From contig OZ020267.1 in NCBI GenBank assembly GCA_963971225.1, positions 102,559,729-102,623,728 on the forward strand: a stretch of DNA of 64,000 bases, written 5' to 3'. The notes under the pieces are model-generated. The model was not told the DNA's origin, made no database searches, and saw only the letters and a program-made list of their open reading frames with translations. Positions within the stretch are counted from its first letter, which is position 1, and each line of letters starts with the position of its first letter. A program made the translations under genes and the position numbers. The stretch is from Melieria omissa (Eukaryota > Arthropoda > Insecta > Diptera > Ulidiidae). Positions 33,130 to 44,019 of this stretch are shown here, piece by piece.

Positions 33130-34470
33130 GGGCCAATAAATCAAAATCTTCTTAACCCTTTGTTGATGTCGTCAGATTTTTATGAAAAAATACTCATCTT
33201 ATATTTTCATATTTGAAGAGCTTTCATCATATTTGAAGCCAATTGGCGCATTAAATCTTGCCTCTATAAAAACATTTAACCCATTGTTAACCCCGTTAGA
33301 TTTTGAGTTTCGAAAAATGAAAAATATGTGTCGAGTTATTTCTCACAAAGTGTACTTTCACCACGTTTGAAGTCAAAAGGCCCATAAAATCTTGTTTCTC
33401 CATACAAACAGTTAACCCATTGTTGACCGTTAGATTGTGATTTTCCCAAAACTGAAAAACTAGTGTCGAATTTTTACTCTTGTTAAGTGTTTAAACTAAG
33501 TTTAAAGTCAAAGAGCTCATAAAATCCTGTTTCTCCATGCAAACTCTTAACCCATCGTCGACCCCGTTAAATTTTGATTTTCGAAAAAGTGAAAAATATG
33601 TGTCGAATTATTTCTCACTAAGAGTACTTTTACCAAGTTTAAAGTCAAAAGGCCCATAAAATCTTGTATCTCCAGACAAATATTTAACCCATTGTTGACC
33701 TCGTTAGATTTTGATTTTAGAAAAATGAAAAATATGTGTCGATTTATCTCTCACTACTTTCACCAAGTTTGAAGCCAAAAGGTCCTTAAAATCGTATTTC
33801 TACAAACTCTTAACCCTTCGTTGACCCCGTTAGATTTGATTTTTCGAAAAAATAAAAAATACATATAGAGTTTTTCACATTTGAAGTACTATAAAGTACC
33901 ATAGGTCCATAAAATATTATTTCTACAAACTCTTAACCCGTCGGTGACCCCGTTAGATTTGAATTTTCGCTAAAATCGTATCGAATTTTTTCACATTTGA
34001 AGTACCATCAGCTACCATAGGTCCATAAAATCTTATTTCTATAAACTCTTAACCCGTCGCTGAACATGTTAGATTTGAATTTTCGGAAAAATAAAAAACA
34101 CGCATCAAACTTTTTTTACATTTGAAGTACTTTCAAGTCAAGTTTTAAGTTAAACGACATAAAAAAATCATGTTTCTTCATACAAACTTTTAACCCTTAA
34201 GTTTTGACTCACAAAAAAAATATGAAACACGTGCCATATTTTTTTTATTTTAAGTGTTTTCATTAATTTTGAAGTCAATAGGCCAATCAATTTAGGGTTT
34301 TTTCGTAGTCTTCCTGTACATGCACCTTAACCTATTGTTGACCTTGTTAAATTTTGATTTTCGAAAAAATTAAAAATACGTGTAGAATTATTTTTTATTT
34401 GAAATCAATAAAATCATTGAATCACGTTTCTTCATAAAACACCTTAAATCATATTTTGCCCCTTTAGAAC
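33130..34470. repeat. Tandem array, unit about 130 bp, about 10 copies
   Basis: TAACCCATTGTTGACCCCGT followed by TAGATTTTGATTTTCG recurs at about 33,155, 33,279, 33,413, 33,548, 33,685, 33,811, 33,935, 34,050, 34,190 and 34,330 (spacing 115-140). Between lie TGTGTCGAATTATTTCTCAC and AAAGGCCCATAAAATCTTGT. Copies are diverged; no open frame is kept. Confidence 0.85.
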
Positions 34471-35959
34471 AAATTAAAAAAAATCCCCTCTTAAATGAGG
34501 TTAATTTTTCATTATGTACTTACAGTTTAAATTTCGTGGTTGTACCTTTAGCGGTTTGGGTTGGGCGTTGATGAATGAGTCAGTCAGTTAGTCAGTCAGT
34601 CAGAACAAACAATAATATGTAAATAGATTGAAACAAGGACTCTAGGACTCTAAACCAAGGCCAGGACTCTAACCTTAGCTATAATATTTTATATTCTAGA
34701 CTAAATAAAATAATAATAATAATAATATCTCTTGTTGTGACTACTTAAAACAAGCTATTGCCTAGCAATAGCACCGCAAAGTAGGCAAATATCTTCAAAT
34801 TATACAATTAGCTAAGCTTTGGTCTTAGCTTTTCATTAAAATTTGGCCACACATATGTACGCAGCACACTAAGCAGCCACTTAAAGAATTTCCAAAGTGA
34901 GTTTAAAAGTTTTAGCGCTTCAAACAACAACATCCAATACACACACACACGCACACTATGAATAGACATGTGTGGGCACCGTTGCTTCGCATATAAATCA
35001 TAATGCGACTTTTCACATTTCATGCTCTCACAAATCCCTCAAAATCTTTTCTACTTTTGCTGTCTTGCCACGTTGACGTAAAGTTTTAAATTCAACACGC
35101 TTGCCAGCTTCTTTGCAGCAGCAGAAGACAACGTGTCCCCATCTCCCTTGTGAGCGATCCGAAACAACAACAGCAATTATGCACATACATAATTTACTTA
35201 AACAATGAAACCATATATTAAATTACGTGCACACAGTATCACACACACACACACAAATGCCCAGCCATATGTGCGAGGGTGGATGTGTTTGTGTGCGAGC
35301 TTGTTTGGCAGCCCATATATGGCATTATTGTTTGGCAACACTACACCCAACTCAGGCGGCTGTCAGCGCCCAAAAACTTGGCAGCACAAGAAAAAAACAA
35401 AAAAGGACCGCGCCTCAGCGACGATGCGACGCGACGACGCTGCACAAGTATAAGAAATCAAATTTGTCAAGCGTTGCGATGTAAACACAATAAAGAAAAA
35501 TTACACTTAATTTGGCATTTAAGTGTTGTTGATGCCGCTGCTGGTGGTGGTGCGGTTGTTGTTGTTGTTGCCTTTGCAATTTTGCTATATGTGAACAGGA
35601 ATGAAAATAACAAAATTTAAGGGGGCCACACAAACATAACAAAAGCGAATAGAAGAACGGCAACTGTGAAGTGCCAAAGTGGCATACGTCAAGTGTGCCG
35701 AAGAGTAGCGCCAAAGCGAATGAGGGGAAGTGGCAGATGGGGCGAGCAAACGTGTCGTTTAACAAGCGAACGCACAATGCTGTCCTTATTGAGGGTCGTT
35801 ATGTAATCAACTTAAGAGCCACGGCTTGTTTTACTAAAAAGACTTTAATATCATTGATTTTGTTGTTTTTGTTTTTTTCTATATGATGTATTAATGCGAA
35901 GTATTGCGTTGGTTCTGGATGGATCTAGAAATTAGGAGACAGGGTTTAGTGTGAAGAAG
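34471..35959. other. Non-coding stretch
   Basis: No gene recognised. A (GTCA)n run at 34,579-34,603. Overlapping frames of 70-120 codons at 35,205-35,780 rest on CA and CAA repeats and lack domains. Confidence 0.4.
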
Positions 35960-35974
35960 TTATGGATTATTGCC

Positions 35975-36870
35975 TAAAATGCTCCAGAATCATAGGGGCT
36001 GGAGAAAATATTTGTAGGAAGATCATTCCACAAACCCGAACAGCCAGAAACGAACTCTCTCTGTAGTACTTAGTGCGCCGAAACATCTTTTCGAGGGAAT
36101 GCCCGGAGTGATAGCATCAGATTCCTCATCATCTCTGAACAGGTACCAACAAAGTATCTGTAAAATAAGACCACGCATGCCTAGTTGCGACCATGTTCCA
36201 AGGAGTCAGTAGAGCTGGATATCCCTATTGTTCCCAATAAGCTAATCTTTCTTACTTTTGTATGCTGTACAGGAGCTCCAAATAGGGGTTTAAAGCCCCG
36301 GGATCTGGGGAAAATATCTGCAGGGAAACCATTCCACAACCGCGCTGTACTAGCCAGAAACTCTCTCTCTCGCATTACGTGGAATGCATGGGTGCCAGTG
36401 TTCGAACGGGTTGTCCAAAGCAATACCCGAAGATTGCTCATTTCCTCTGAACAGGTGCTGAAAGGGTATTTGCCGCATTACAACGATGTTTCAAGGTGTC
36501 AATAGAACTTTTCTGTTCCCAGTAAGCTATTCTTCCTTACTTCTGTATGCGGTTTAGGAGCTTCAAATAGGGTTTTAAAACCCCAGGAATCTGGGAGACT
36601 GCAGGAAGACCATTCCACAATCGCGCTGTATGGGCCAGAAACTCTCTCTTTCTCTGTAATGCGTAATGCGCTGGAACATCGTTTCAACGTGGAATGCATG
36701 GTCTCCAGTGTTCGAACGGGTGGCCAGGGGGAATACCCGGAGTGATGACGTCAGATTGCTTAACTCTTATCTGAACAGGTGCTAAAAAGGTATCTGCCTT
36801 GTTACGACAATGGTTCAGCTTGATACCCTACTGTTCCCCGTTAGCAAATCTTCCTTACTTTTGTATGCGA
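35975..36870 (-). repeat. Three tandem copies of the LINE C-terminal coding end
   Basis: Each unit encodes a degraded version of the LINE C-terminus (for example REFLASTARLWNGFPADIFP at about 36,370-36,310, then FKPLFGAPVQHTKVRKISLL). Units begin on the plus strand at GGAGCTCCAAATAGGGG (36,270), GGAGCTTCAAATAGGG (36,557) and GGAAGCTTCATATAGG (36,870), with a third, more diverged unit from about 35,975. Spacing is about 287 and 313 bp. Normal LINEs have one such end. Confidence 0.7.
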
Positions 36871-37761
36871 TCCGGAAGCTTCATATAGGTTTTTGAAATC
36901 CTCTCCCACAGGTGCGAGTCAAACTCTATTGTTGGTCGGATATAGGTGGTGTAAGAAGTGGGTAGATCTGACGGCGAAAGGCACTTGAAAGGCACTTGGC
37001 TGCTACTTTCGATACGCCAAAATATGATCATTCCATCAAAGATCGAAGAGCTACCGATTCCGCAATACCTACAACAACAATATTCAGCGATATGTTGGCA
37101 TGTGGGGAGACATGATTGTGGGATAAAAAAAAGAACAATGGGTCTTGCAAGGACTAAAATCGCTCTCTATTCGCTAGATACCACTTGGAGATTGTTTGTA
37201 GGTCGCTGCTAAGTGTGTCATTCATAAGGCGTCATTCGGTCTCAATTTCCAGAGCTGGGATGCTTTGTGAAGGAGTATGAATGACCAATGGTGTAGATGG
37301 GATTCTTTGTCGATGACAACAGCTCGTTGATAAAAATAAGGAAAAGACTTGGAGAGAGTAGGTACCGAACCCTGCGGTACTCCAGCGCTAAGGAAATGTT
37401 GAGAGCTATCAGGTCCAGTCAGTAGGATCTTTTGACATAAGGGATCTTTTAGTATTGTGACGATACTGCTCGCTGTCACTGTGCAAGGTACTGAAAGGGA
37501 AGGAAAGCATACGTGGTATACATTTAGGGGCATGACAGTTTCGCAAGAACATTCGCAAAGATGACTCGCGATGATACTGGAAATTGTAAGTCCAATTAAA
37601 ATGTTCGAGAAAGAGCTGCGCCCAAGCAAGCAAGAAAGGCGGCCTGGTACAACCCAAAGGGAAGAGTTTGGTTTAAGTAAGCAAATGTGCAACACGGAGT
37701 AGTCCAATGAGTAACAAGTGGGAGGCAGTAAATTGTAGAATTGCAAATAAAGTGAATACAA
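36860..37761 (-). pseudogene. LINE reverse transcriptase core and thumb, broken
   Basis: RNA-directed DNA polymerase remnant. The diagnostic motif FLSAGVPQGSV lies near 37,400-37,365, followed after a frame change by a PSLFLIFINELLSS-like segment. The catalytic FADD box expected just after is degraded (GHSYSF at that place). The thumb is visible as MTPYE/TLSSDLQTISKW near 37,250-37,190, then MESYFGVSKVAAKCLSS near 37,000 and SLTRTCGRGFQK near 36,900, in shifting frames. Many stops and shifts; inactive. It continues directly into the first of the three 3' units. Confidence 0.65.
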
Positions 37762-37779
37762 TTGTAGAGCTGCGTTGAA

Positions 37780-37868
37780 GAATTTTAGTGTGTTTTATTT
37801 TTGAGCACAATCCAGAGAAACGAATAGGTATGCGCTGAGGTGGCTGAACAAATTTTCAAAACGGTATT
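37780..37868 (+). repeat. Small dispersed repeat, copy 2
   Basis: Matches about 7,640-7,725 (TTTAGTGTG, AGCACAATCCAGAGAAACGA, GAACAAATTTTCA). It adjoins the 5' side of the LINE fragment, so it may be part of a LINE. Confidence 0.55.
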
Positions 37869-38773
37869 GAACATTGTTATATGTTGGAGTAGAGTAGAGT
37901 GTTTCTACACTTGAGCTCCAAGTTCATATCTTACTTAACTGGCCATAACAACCCGTTACCGAGTTATGGCCGTAAATTCCAGTTGGTCACGCCAAAAGAT
38001 GATGGAACGATATTCAAAAGATATCTAGAACATATCCAGAAATCTTCTATTGGACAATTCTTCCTATACTGTAAAAAATTTAGATGAATCGATCAAGTAG
38101 TATTCGATTTAAAAAAGACAACAGACAAATTTATCAGATTGAATTTTGATCCGCTGTACCTTTCTGTTCAAAACTTATCATATTTTCTAGCTTCGAAAAC
38201 CCATCTCTCCACATTGTTTTGACTATTAAACTGTTTCAAAAATTAAACCAAATCATCTTTAAAATGCTTTGCAAAATCCCAACAGCACATTCGATTCACA
38301 TAAATTAGTTCTAAACTAATCGCTTTCCGCGCCAACATTAATTTCTCTAAATAAATGCTGACAGCTTTTAAATTCTGTCAGAATCTTAAAGTTTAATTCA
38401 ATTAACGGGCGTAGCATCCGACATGTACGAAACTTTGTCGCTAACAGTTTGTTGTAGCGTCAGCACGGCCTGTTTTGGGCTCTAACATAAACTTATTAAA
38501 AAAGTGTCAAAAACACTTTTAGCCAAAATGCCAACACGCAAAAAAAACAACAAAAAACAAAACAGAAAAAAAACAAGCAAAAAAAAACAGACGTCGAAGT
38601 GAAAAAAAATTCAGCATGAAAAACCAAGACGATGAAAAATGAAGTAAGCAAGAAGTAAGAAAAACAAATTGTAAAGTTTGCCTATAAAATGCCAGAAATG
38701 TCAAAAGGAAATGCCAAAAATGTCAAAACTTTTAGCAAAATCAATAAGCAACGAATTAAGGAAGCAACTGTAC
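37869..38773. other. Non-coding stretch
   Basis: About 37,920-38,100 resembles, at low identity, one unit of the 133-bp array at 42.3-43.5 kb (ACTTAACTGGCCATAACAAC...). A-rich run at 38,540-38,600. No gene. Confidence 0.35.
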
Positions 38774-38971
38774 CAGGAGCGTAGTTGGTATGTTGGTCAT
38801 AAAAAATGTAAGAAAATAATTTTGTTATTTTAAATTTGCTTATAAAGAAATGTGTGACAAATAAAAGCATTTATATTTAATGGAGATGATGTGTTTTTGT
38901 ATTTGAATGTATTTATTTATATATATTTATACATTTGAATAAGTCTACTCTTCTCTCTGGCTACGCTCCTG
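38774..38971. mobile_element. hAT-type MITE, 198 bp
   Basis: Inverted ends CAGGAGCGTAG at 38,774 and CTACGCTCCTG ending at 38,971; hAT ends commonly read CAGGGGCGTAG. The 8-bp flanks AACTGTAC and AACTGAAT match at 6 of 8, a decayed hAT target duplication. No coding capacity. Confidence 0.6.
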
Positions 38972-41553
38972 AACTGAATACGACATTGAGTTGCATGCAA
39001 ATATGGCCAAAGCGTCAAGTGAGGGATTTGTAGAACGCAAAAAAAAAATTTGTTTAGAATAAAAGAAGAGATGCGACTCGTACAAAGTGCCACAAAAAAC
39101 AGTCAAGGAATCAACCGAATAGTGAAGCAGCGTCGACAGTCAAAGCCAGAGCGAAATTTATGTAGAGCCAAAGGAATTGAAAAATCACAGCAACAAGTTG
39201 AATTGCCAACAATTACCATTTAAATTGAGATTTAAACCTAATTTGCAAATGCAAGTGAAGGCGAACGACTGGCCAACAATGTGTTGTTGTTGTTGTTGTG
39301 GCAGTAAAGAGTCGAAAGCGAACAGGAAATGTTGAGATGGTATGTGAGCAGTGCTAAGTAAAATTGAAATTGTTGGCCAAAGCATTTCGTATTTCAATGG
39401 ACAATTTTATGTCCATTATATTGCCTGCTCCATCTCTTCTCCACTACAACAACCACAACAACAACTGTAGCTGACCAGATTGCAGCAATTCAGATGAAAA
39501 CATGTTGTTGGTTGTTGGCATTGCTTTGTGTGTGTGTAGTTATTGTTATAACAAAATCAAAATCCCCAATGAGATCGTTTACACTTTCGTGCCGAAGCAG
39601 ATTTGCGCACTAAAACAAATATGGCGCGCAGCCGGAAGGGGTTTCGGGACGGAACGTCAGGCCGGCGCTGTGGCAAATAACAATATCAATAACCACAACA
39701 ATAAAGGCAAATCAATTGATACGAGACGCCAGCGCGCGCCTCGACCAACGGCGGCAACTGACAACGAACGGTGCCTAACAGCCCAGCGCCCAGCGTCACT
39801 TCCCCGCTTCTGCTTTTTGCTTGCTTTGCTTCCCTGTTCGGTAGCCGCTGAAACGTGCTCGCATTGTGCTTTTGTGTGTGTGTGTGTGTGTGTGCCCGCC
39901 CGCAATTTTCCAGCTTGCGACACAGTCGCTGTCGAGCGTGAAAAGGATTTCTGGGCGTGCTTAACGTTTCGTTTGGGGTTTCCTTGCGTTTTTGTTGTAC
40001 AGTTTTGGGCGCTTCGTTACTTTTTGGTTTTTGGTGTTTTTTGGTATAAACAAAGCCATAACTCAAGCATCATTTCCTTTATAACCACATAAACAAATCG
40101 TCGCAATTTTGCTATCAACAGCAGACAACAACACTAGTTGTTTTTGTTCTTGTTGTGCTTGTCAAAACAATAAAAAAAAACCACACACACACAAATCACA
40201 CACCCAAACGAGACACAGCCAACCAGTGTGAGTGTGGTTGTGTGTGTGTGTATAGCAAAAGGCCAAGAACTGAAACAAAAATGAAAAACCTTAACGCCAG
40301 TCAAACAGCTCGACACAGCGTGTAAATCCTGCGAAAATCCTGCGTCAGACAAACCATTGTCTGTGCCACACGCCGACGAGTTTTGCGTGCGAACTTTGCA
40401 CATTCGCTTCCTTAGATATAAGTAAATTGTATGTGTATGTGTGTGTGTGTATTTGTTAACGCACATTAGACAGCTTCGATAATTTTCTCAGAGGTTTACC
40501 ATTTACCATTTACGGTTTTGGTTTTTACTTTTTTTATATTTTTTTTTTGTTGGCAGCCGCACTTGTTTTTATTTTCGCACTTCAACTTCTTGTGTTTGCC
40601 TACAGTTGTTTTTGCTTTCGTCTCGCTTACGTTTGCCATTAGACATTTGTTCTAACGCCCAACAGTATGCTGAACTTTTCGACATACTCGCTAACCGCTC
40701 ATTGCTGTGTTCACACGGCATTTAAAAATGTAAAATGCTGCCATTGTTCGTATCGTTTTTTTCGTCTATTCCTCTTCTTTGGCTTTTGTGGATTTATAGG
40801 TCGTTAACCGTTTGTGTGAAATTGTTGTGAATGTTTTGCGTGAGTTGATTTGCATAAAGCTTATGTACGCCTTAAAGTATGTGGTATGCAATAAATTTGC
40901 CATATCAACAGCAATTTAGGCGACCTTTCTGCGGAGCTCTAAGCAGTTGAAATGATTTTTTAAGTGTGTAAGAATTTGACTTATTTTTTTATGGCAAATA
41001 CTTAAAGGAATTTGACTAAAGTTGATGGTTCAATGAGTTGAAGTGTTTGATACTTGAAGAACATATTATGTTGTAATTCCCTAAAGAGAAAGCTATGAAA
41101 GTTAGGGACATAAAGACGTTTAGCTTGTCACTAAATTTCGGCCCATGAAACCATCAATATGGAAATGGAATTCAGGTAATCTCAATGAATTTGGTTAAAG
41201 TTGTTTGTAAAAATTGATTAGATGATCTATTTTAGAAGCTCTAAAGGTTTAATGTCAAATGCATAATTCTGTCTAAAAATCAATTAGTCATTGATGATTC
41301 AAGCTCAACAACATTTAGATACAATTTTTGGGTTTTAGATTTAGTACTGAAAAGAATAGCTGAAACAAGTCTTTAAAAAGATCCATTAAGGAAGAAGGAA
41401 GGTCTCAGTACAAAAATAGGTTGAGATTGCTTTCCTCTCACTTGAAGGATGAAAAAGTAGAAGAAAACGCACCTGACCTTTTATGAGCTTGTGCTCCTTT
41501 ATCCAGAAGAAGATTAAAGGCAACTGGACAACTTCTTCTTTGACGATCTAGAA
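38972..41553. other. Non-coding, intron-like DNA
   Basis: No gene recognised. GT tract 39,873-39,894; a copy of the dispersed word near 40,868-40,890. The 196-codon frame at 39,502-40,092 crosses the GT tract and other simple sequence and is not supported as a protein. Confidence 0.4.
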
Positions 41554-41979
41554 CAGTGATGGGCATTCTGCTTGGCTAAATGAGTGCTGTCTCAAGTGAT
41601 CTGTAGATCCCACCTCTAATCCCTTCCTTTCCTTGTCCCTTTGTACTCATGTTTCCTCCTATTTTCTGCTTCCCGGCTTCGGCCGTTTGTGTCGTTTAAT
41701 GTTTATTGTACTTGTCACTTTATTCGTAAGCCAACGAATATAGATCACCCCAACACCCGAAAACCAACCCGCGTTTGATTCCTCCCGCTCCGCGACGAAT
41801 CGATTTTTACACTGCTCCTTGGGAGCAGCAGAACAGAGCAGTTACTCACTCATTCTGGTCATCCGCAGAGCTTAGACTGGGGTCGAGTTAAGACGCTAAC
41901 TCATTGAACCATTTTGAGCTTTTTAAGAAACCTAGCAGACTGTGAATAGTCCTCGCGGGCAGCAGAGTGGTCATCACTG
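41554..41979. mobile_element. hAT-type MITE, 426 bp, with 8-bp target duplication
   Basis: CAGTGATGGGCATTCTGC at 41,554 and GCAGAGTGGTCATCACTG ending at 41,979 form inverted ends (CAGTGATG then a diverged inner part). Flanks ATCTAGAA (41,546-41,553) and ATCTAGAC (41,980-41,987) match 7 of 8. The interior is C-rich and has no frame. Structure and target length fit hAT. Confidence 0.75.
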
Positions 41980-42320
41980 ATCTAGACAATCTAGCCAGAA
42001 GGACTATTCAGATTTTACTAGGCTTGGTAAGTACGTCAAACTGATTCAATTATTGACCAGATATAAGTGGACCTTTATGGCCTAGATGCCATAGTTTTTG
42101 GGGCAGTCCCTCCTATCTACCTACCTAGTCTGAGTACAGCTTCAAACTCAATTACCTGCTTAAGTCCTGTATCTACGTCTCTCTATGTAACTATATCTGT
42201 TCCTATATTACTTAATCCTTTTATGCTTTAAAGTGAAGTTTCTTAGTTTGATTTAGGAGACAGGTTGTCAATCAATCAATCACTCAAAACACTCCAAAAA
42301 GGCAATTCTGTACTCGCTTT
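41980..42320. other. Non-coding spacer
   Basis: Between the hAT MITE and the 133-bp array; nothing recognised. Confidence 0.4.
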
Positions 42321-42324
42321 TGCT

Positions 42325-43545
42325 GATCATAAAACCACTCATTGGATTACGGTTCAGCATCTGTTCGAGGTACATGTCCTAATAGATGGAATAGTGAGTA
42401 ATCGATAATCAGAGAGGTCACTGATATACCCACTTATTTATTTAACTGACCATAGGAACCGGTAATTGGTTTATGGTTCAGCATCCATTCGAAAGGGCAT
42501 ATCAAAGCAGATCAAATAATGATTAATCCATGACCGAAAAGGTGGCTCATGTACCAACTTGGTTACTTACATAACTGACCATAAACCGGTTATAGGATTA
42601 CGGTTACTCGTATGTCCTGGTGGCATGTACATATCCAATCCGATCAAATAGTGATAATTATAAGTCTAGAAAGGTCAGTTATGTACCAAGTTTGCTACTT
42701 ACATAACTGACCATAAAAACCGGTTATAGGATTACGGTTACCCGTCTGTCCTGTTGGTATGTACATATCCAATCCGATCAAATTGTGATAATTCGAATAC
42801 CAGAAAGGCCAGTTATGTACTCAGTTGGTTACTTACATAACTGATTATAAACCGGTTATGGGATTACGGTTACCCGCCTGTCCTGGTGGTATGTACATAT
42901 CCAATCCGATCAAATAGTGATAATTCGAAGGCCAGAAAGGTTAGTTATGTACCAAGTTGGCTATTTACATAACTGACCATAAAAACCGGTTATAGGATTA
43001 CTGTTACCCGTCTGTCCTGGTGGTATGTACATATCCAATCCGATCAAATAATGATAATTCGAAGACCAGAAAGGTCAGTTATGTACTCAGTTTCTTACAT
43101 AACTTATTATAAACCGGTTATAGGATTACAGTTACCCACCTGTCCTGGTGGTATGTACATATCCAATCCGATGGAATAGTGATAATTCGAAGACCAGAAA
43201 GGTTAGTTATGTACCAAGTTGGCTATTTACATAACTGACCATAAAAACCGGTTATAGGATTACGGTTACCCGTCTGTCCTGGTGGTATGTACATATCCAA
43301 TCCGATCAAATAATGATAATTCGAAGACCAAAAAGGTCCGTTATGTACCCAGTTGGCTACTTACATAACTGACCATTAAAACCGGTTATAGGATAAGGGT
43401 TCATCGTCTATCCTTCTGACGTGAGCATATCCATGCTTATCAAACAGTGATTAATTGATGACCAAAAAGGTTACTCATGTACCCACTTAATTACTTAAAT
43501 AACTGACAAAAAAACCTATTATCGGTTATGTGGGCACCGATTATA
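42325..43545. repeat. Tandem array, unit about 133 bp, 9-10 copies
   Basis: ACCGGTTATAGGATTACGGT at about 42,585, 42,719, 42,852, 42,987, 43,116, 43,248 and 43,381, with looser copies at both edges. The unit also contains TATGTACATATCCAATCCGA and AGTTATGTACCAAGTTGGCT. Middle copies are much more alike than the edge copies. Confidence 0.9.
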
Positions 43546-43894
43546 TGGGTAAATTAATTATGTACCCATATAATTACTTAACATACAAACGTTCCGCAGA
43601 ATTCGGAACCACAAACCAACAAATATGACAGTAGAATCTTTTGAAGGTGCTTTTTGGAACGATCGAAACAATTCTTAGTTAGAGAAAAGTCAGGGTTATT
43701 GTGACATTTCTTCCTATATGATTCAGAATGCACAACAACGATTTGAAGATTCTTCAACAGAACAAATGAGAGATCCTTCACTCGTTTAAACCTTCGTATA
43801 AAAATTCTTTATCAATAGATATCGAATTGGGGTCAGATTCATGTCTCCAAACTGTTTGGAAGTGGTGCAAGATTCATGTGTGAACAATATTTAA
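43546..43894. other. Non-coding spacer
   Basis: Nothing recognised. Confidence 0.4.
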
Positions 43895-44019
43895 CCCAGA
43901 TATGCTGAAGATCCTCTATGTAACTATTCCTTCAGGGCATCGGTTAGCAAATAAAAATCACAGTTACTGCAGCACCTTCAAACCGTTGTACAACATTTAG
44001 TACGGTCGGCATATCTGGG
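43895..44019. mobile_element. Small TTAA MITE, 125 bp
   Basis: CCCAGATATGC at 43,895 and GCATATCTGGG ending at 44,019, preceded by TTAA (43,891-43,894) and followed by TTGA (one mismatch to TTAA). CCC ends and a TTAA-like target fit a piggyBac-type element. No frame. Confidence 0.6.

Larger units (their letters stand above)
35960..37800 (-). mobile_element. LINE fragment with triplicated 3' coding end
   Basis: Non-LTR retrotransposon on the minus strand. The 5' part is missing; the element begins within the reverse transcriptase near 37,760 and ends near 35,960. Its last portion is present as three tandem units of about 290-315 bp. Clade unresolved (Jockey/CR1-like). Confidence 0.7.

Noticed and set aside
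39502..40092. 196-codon open frame (plus)
   Set aside because: Crosses a GT microsatellite (Cys-Val run) and AAC repeats, overlaps a comparable frame on the other strand, and has no domain.
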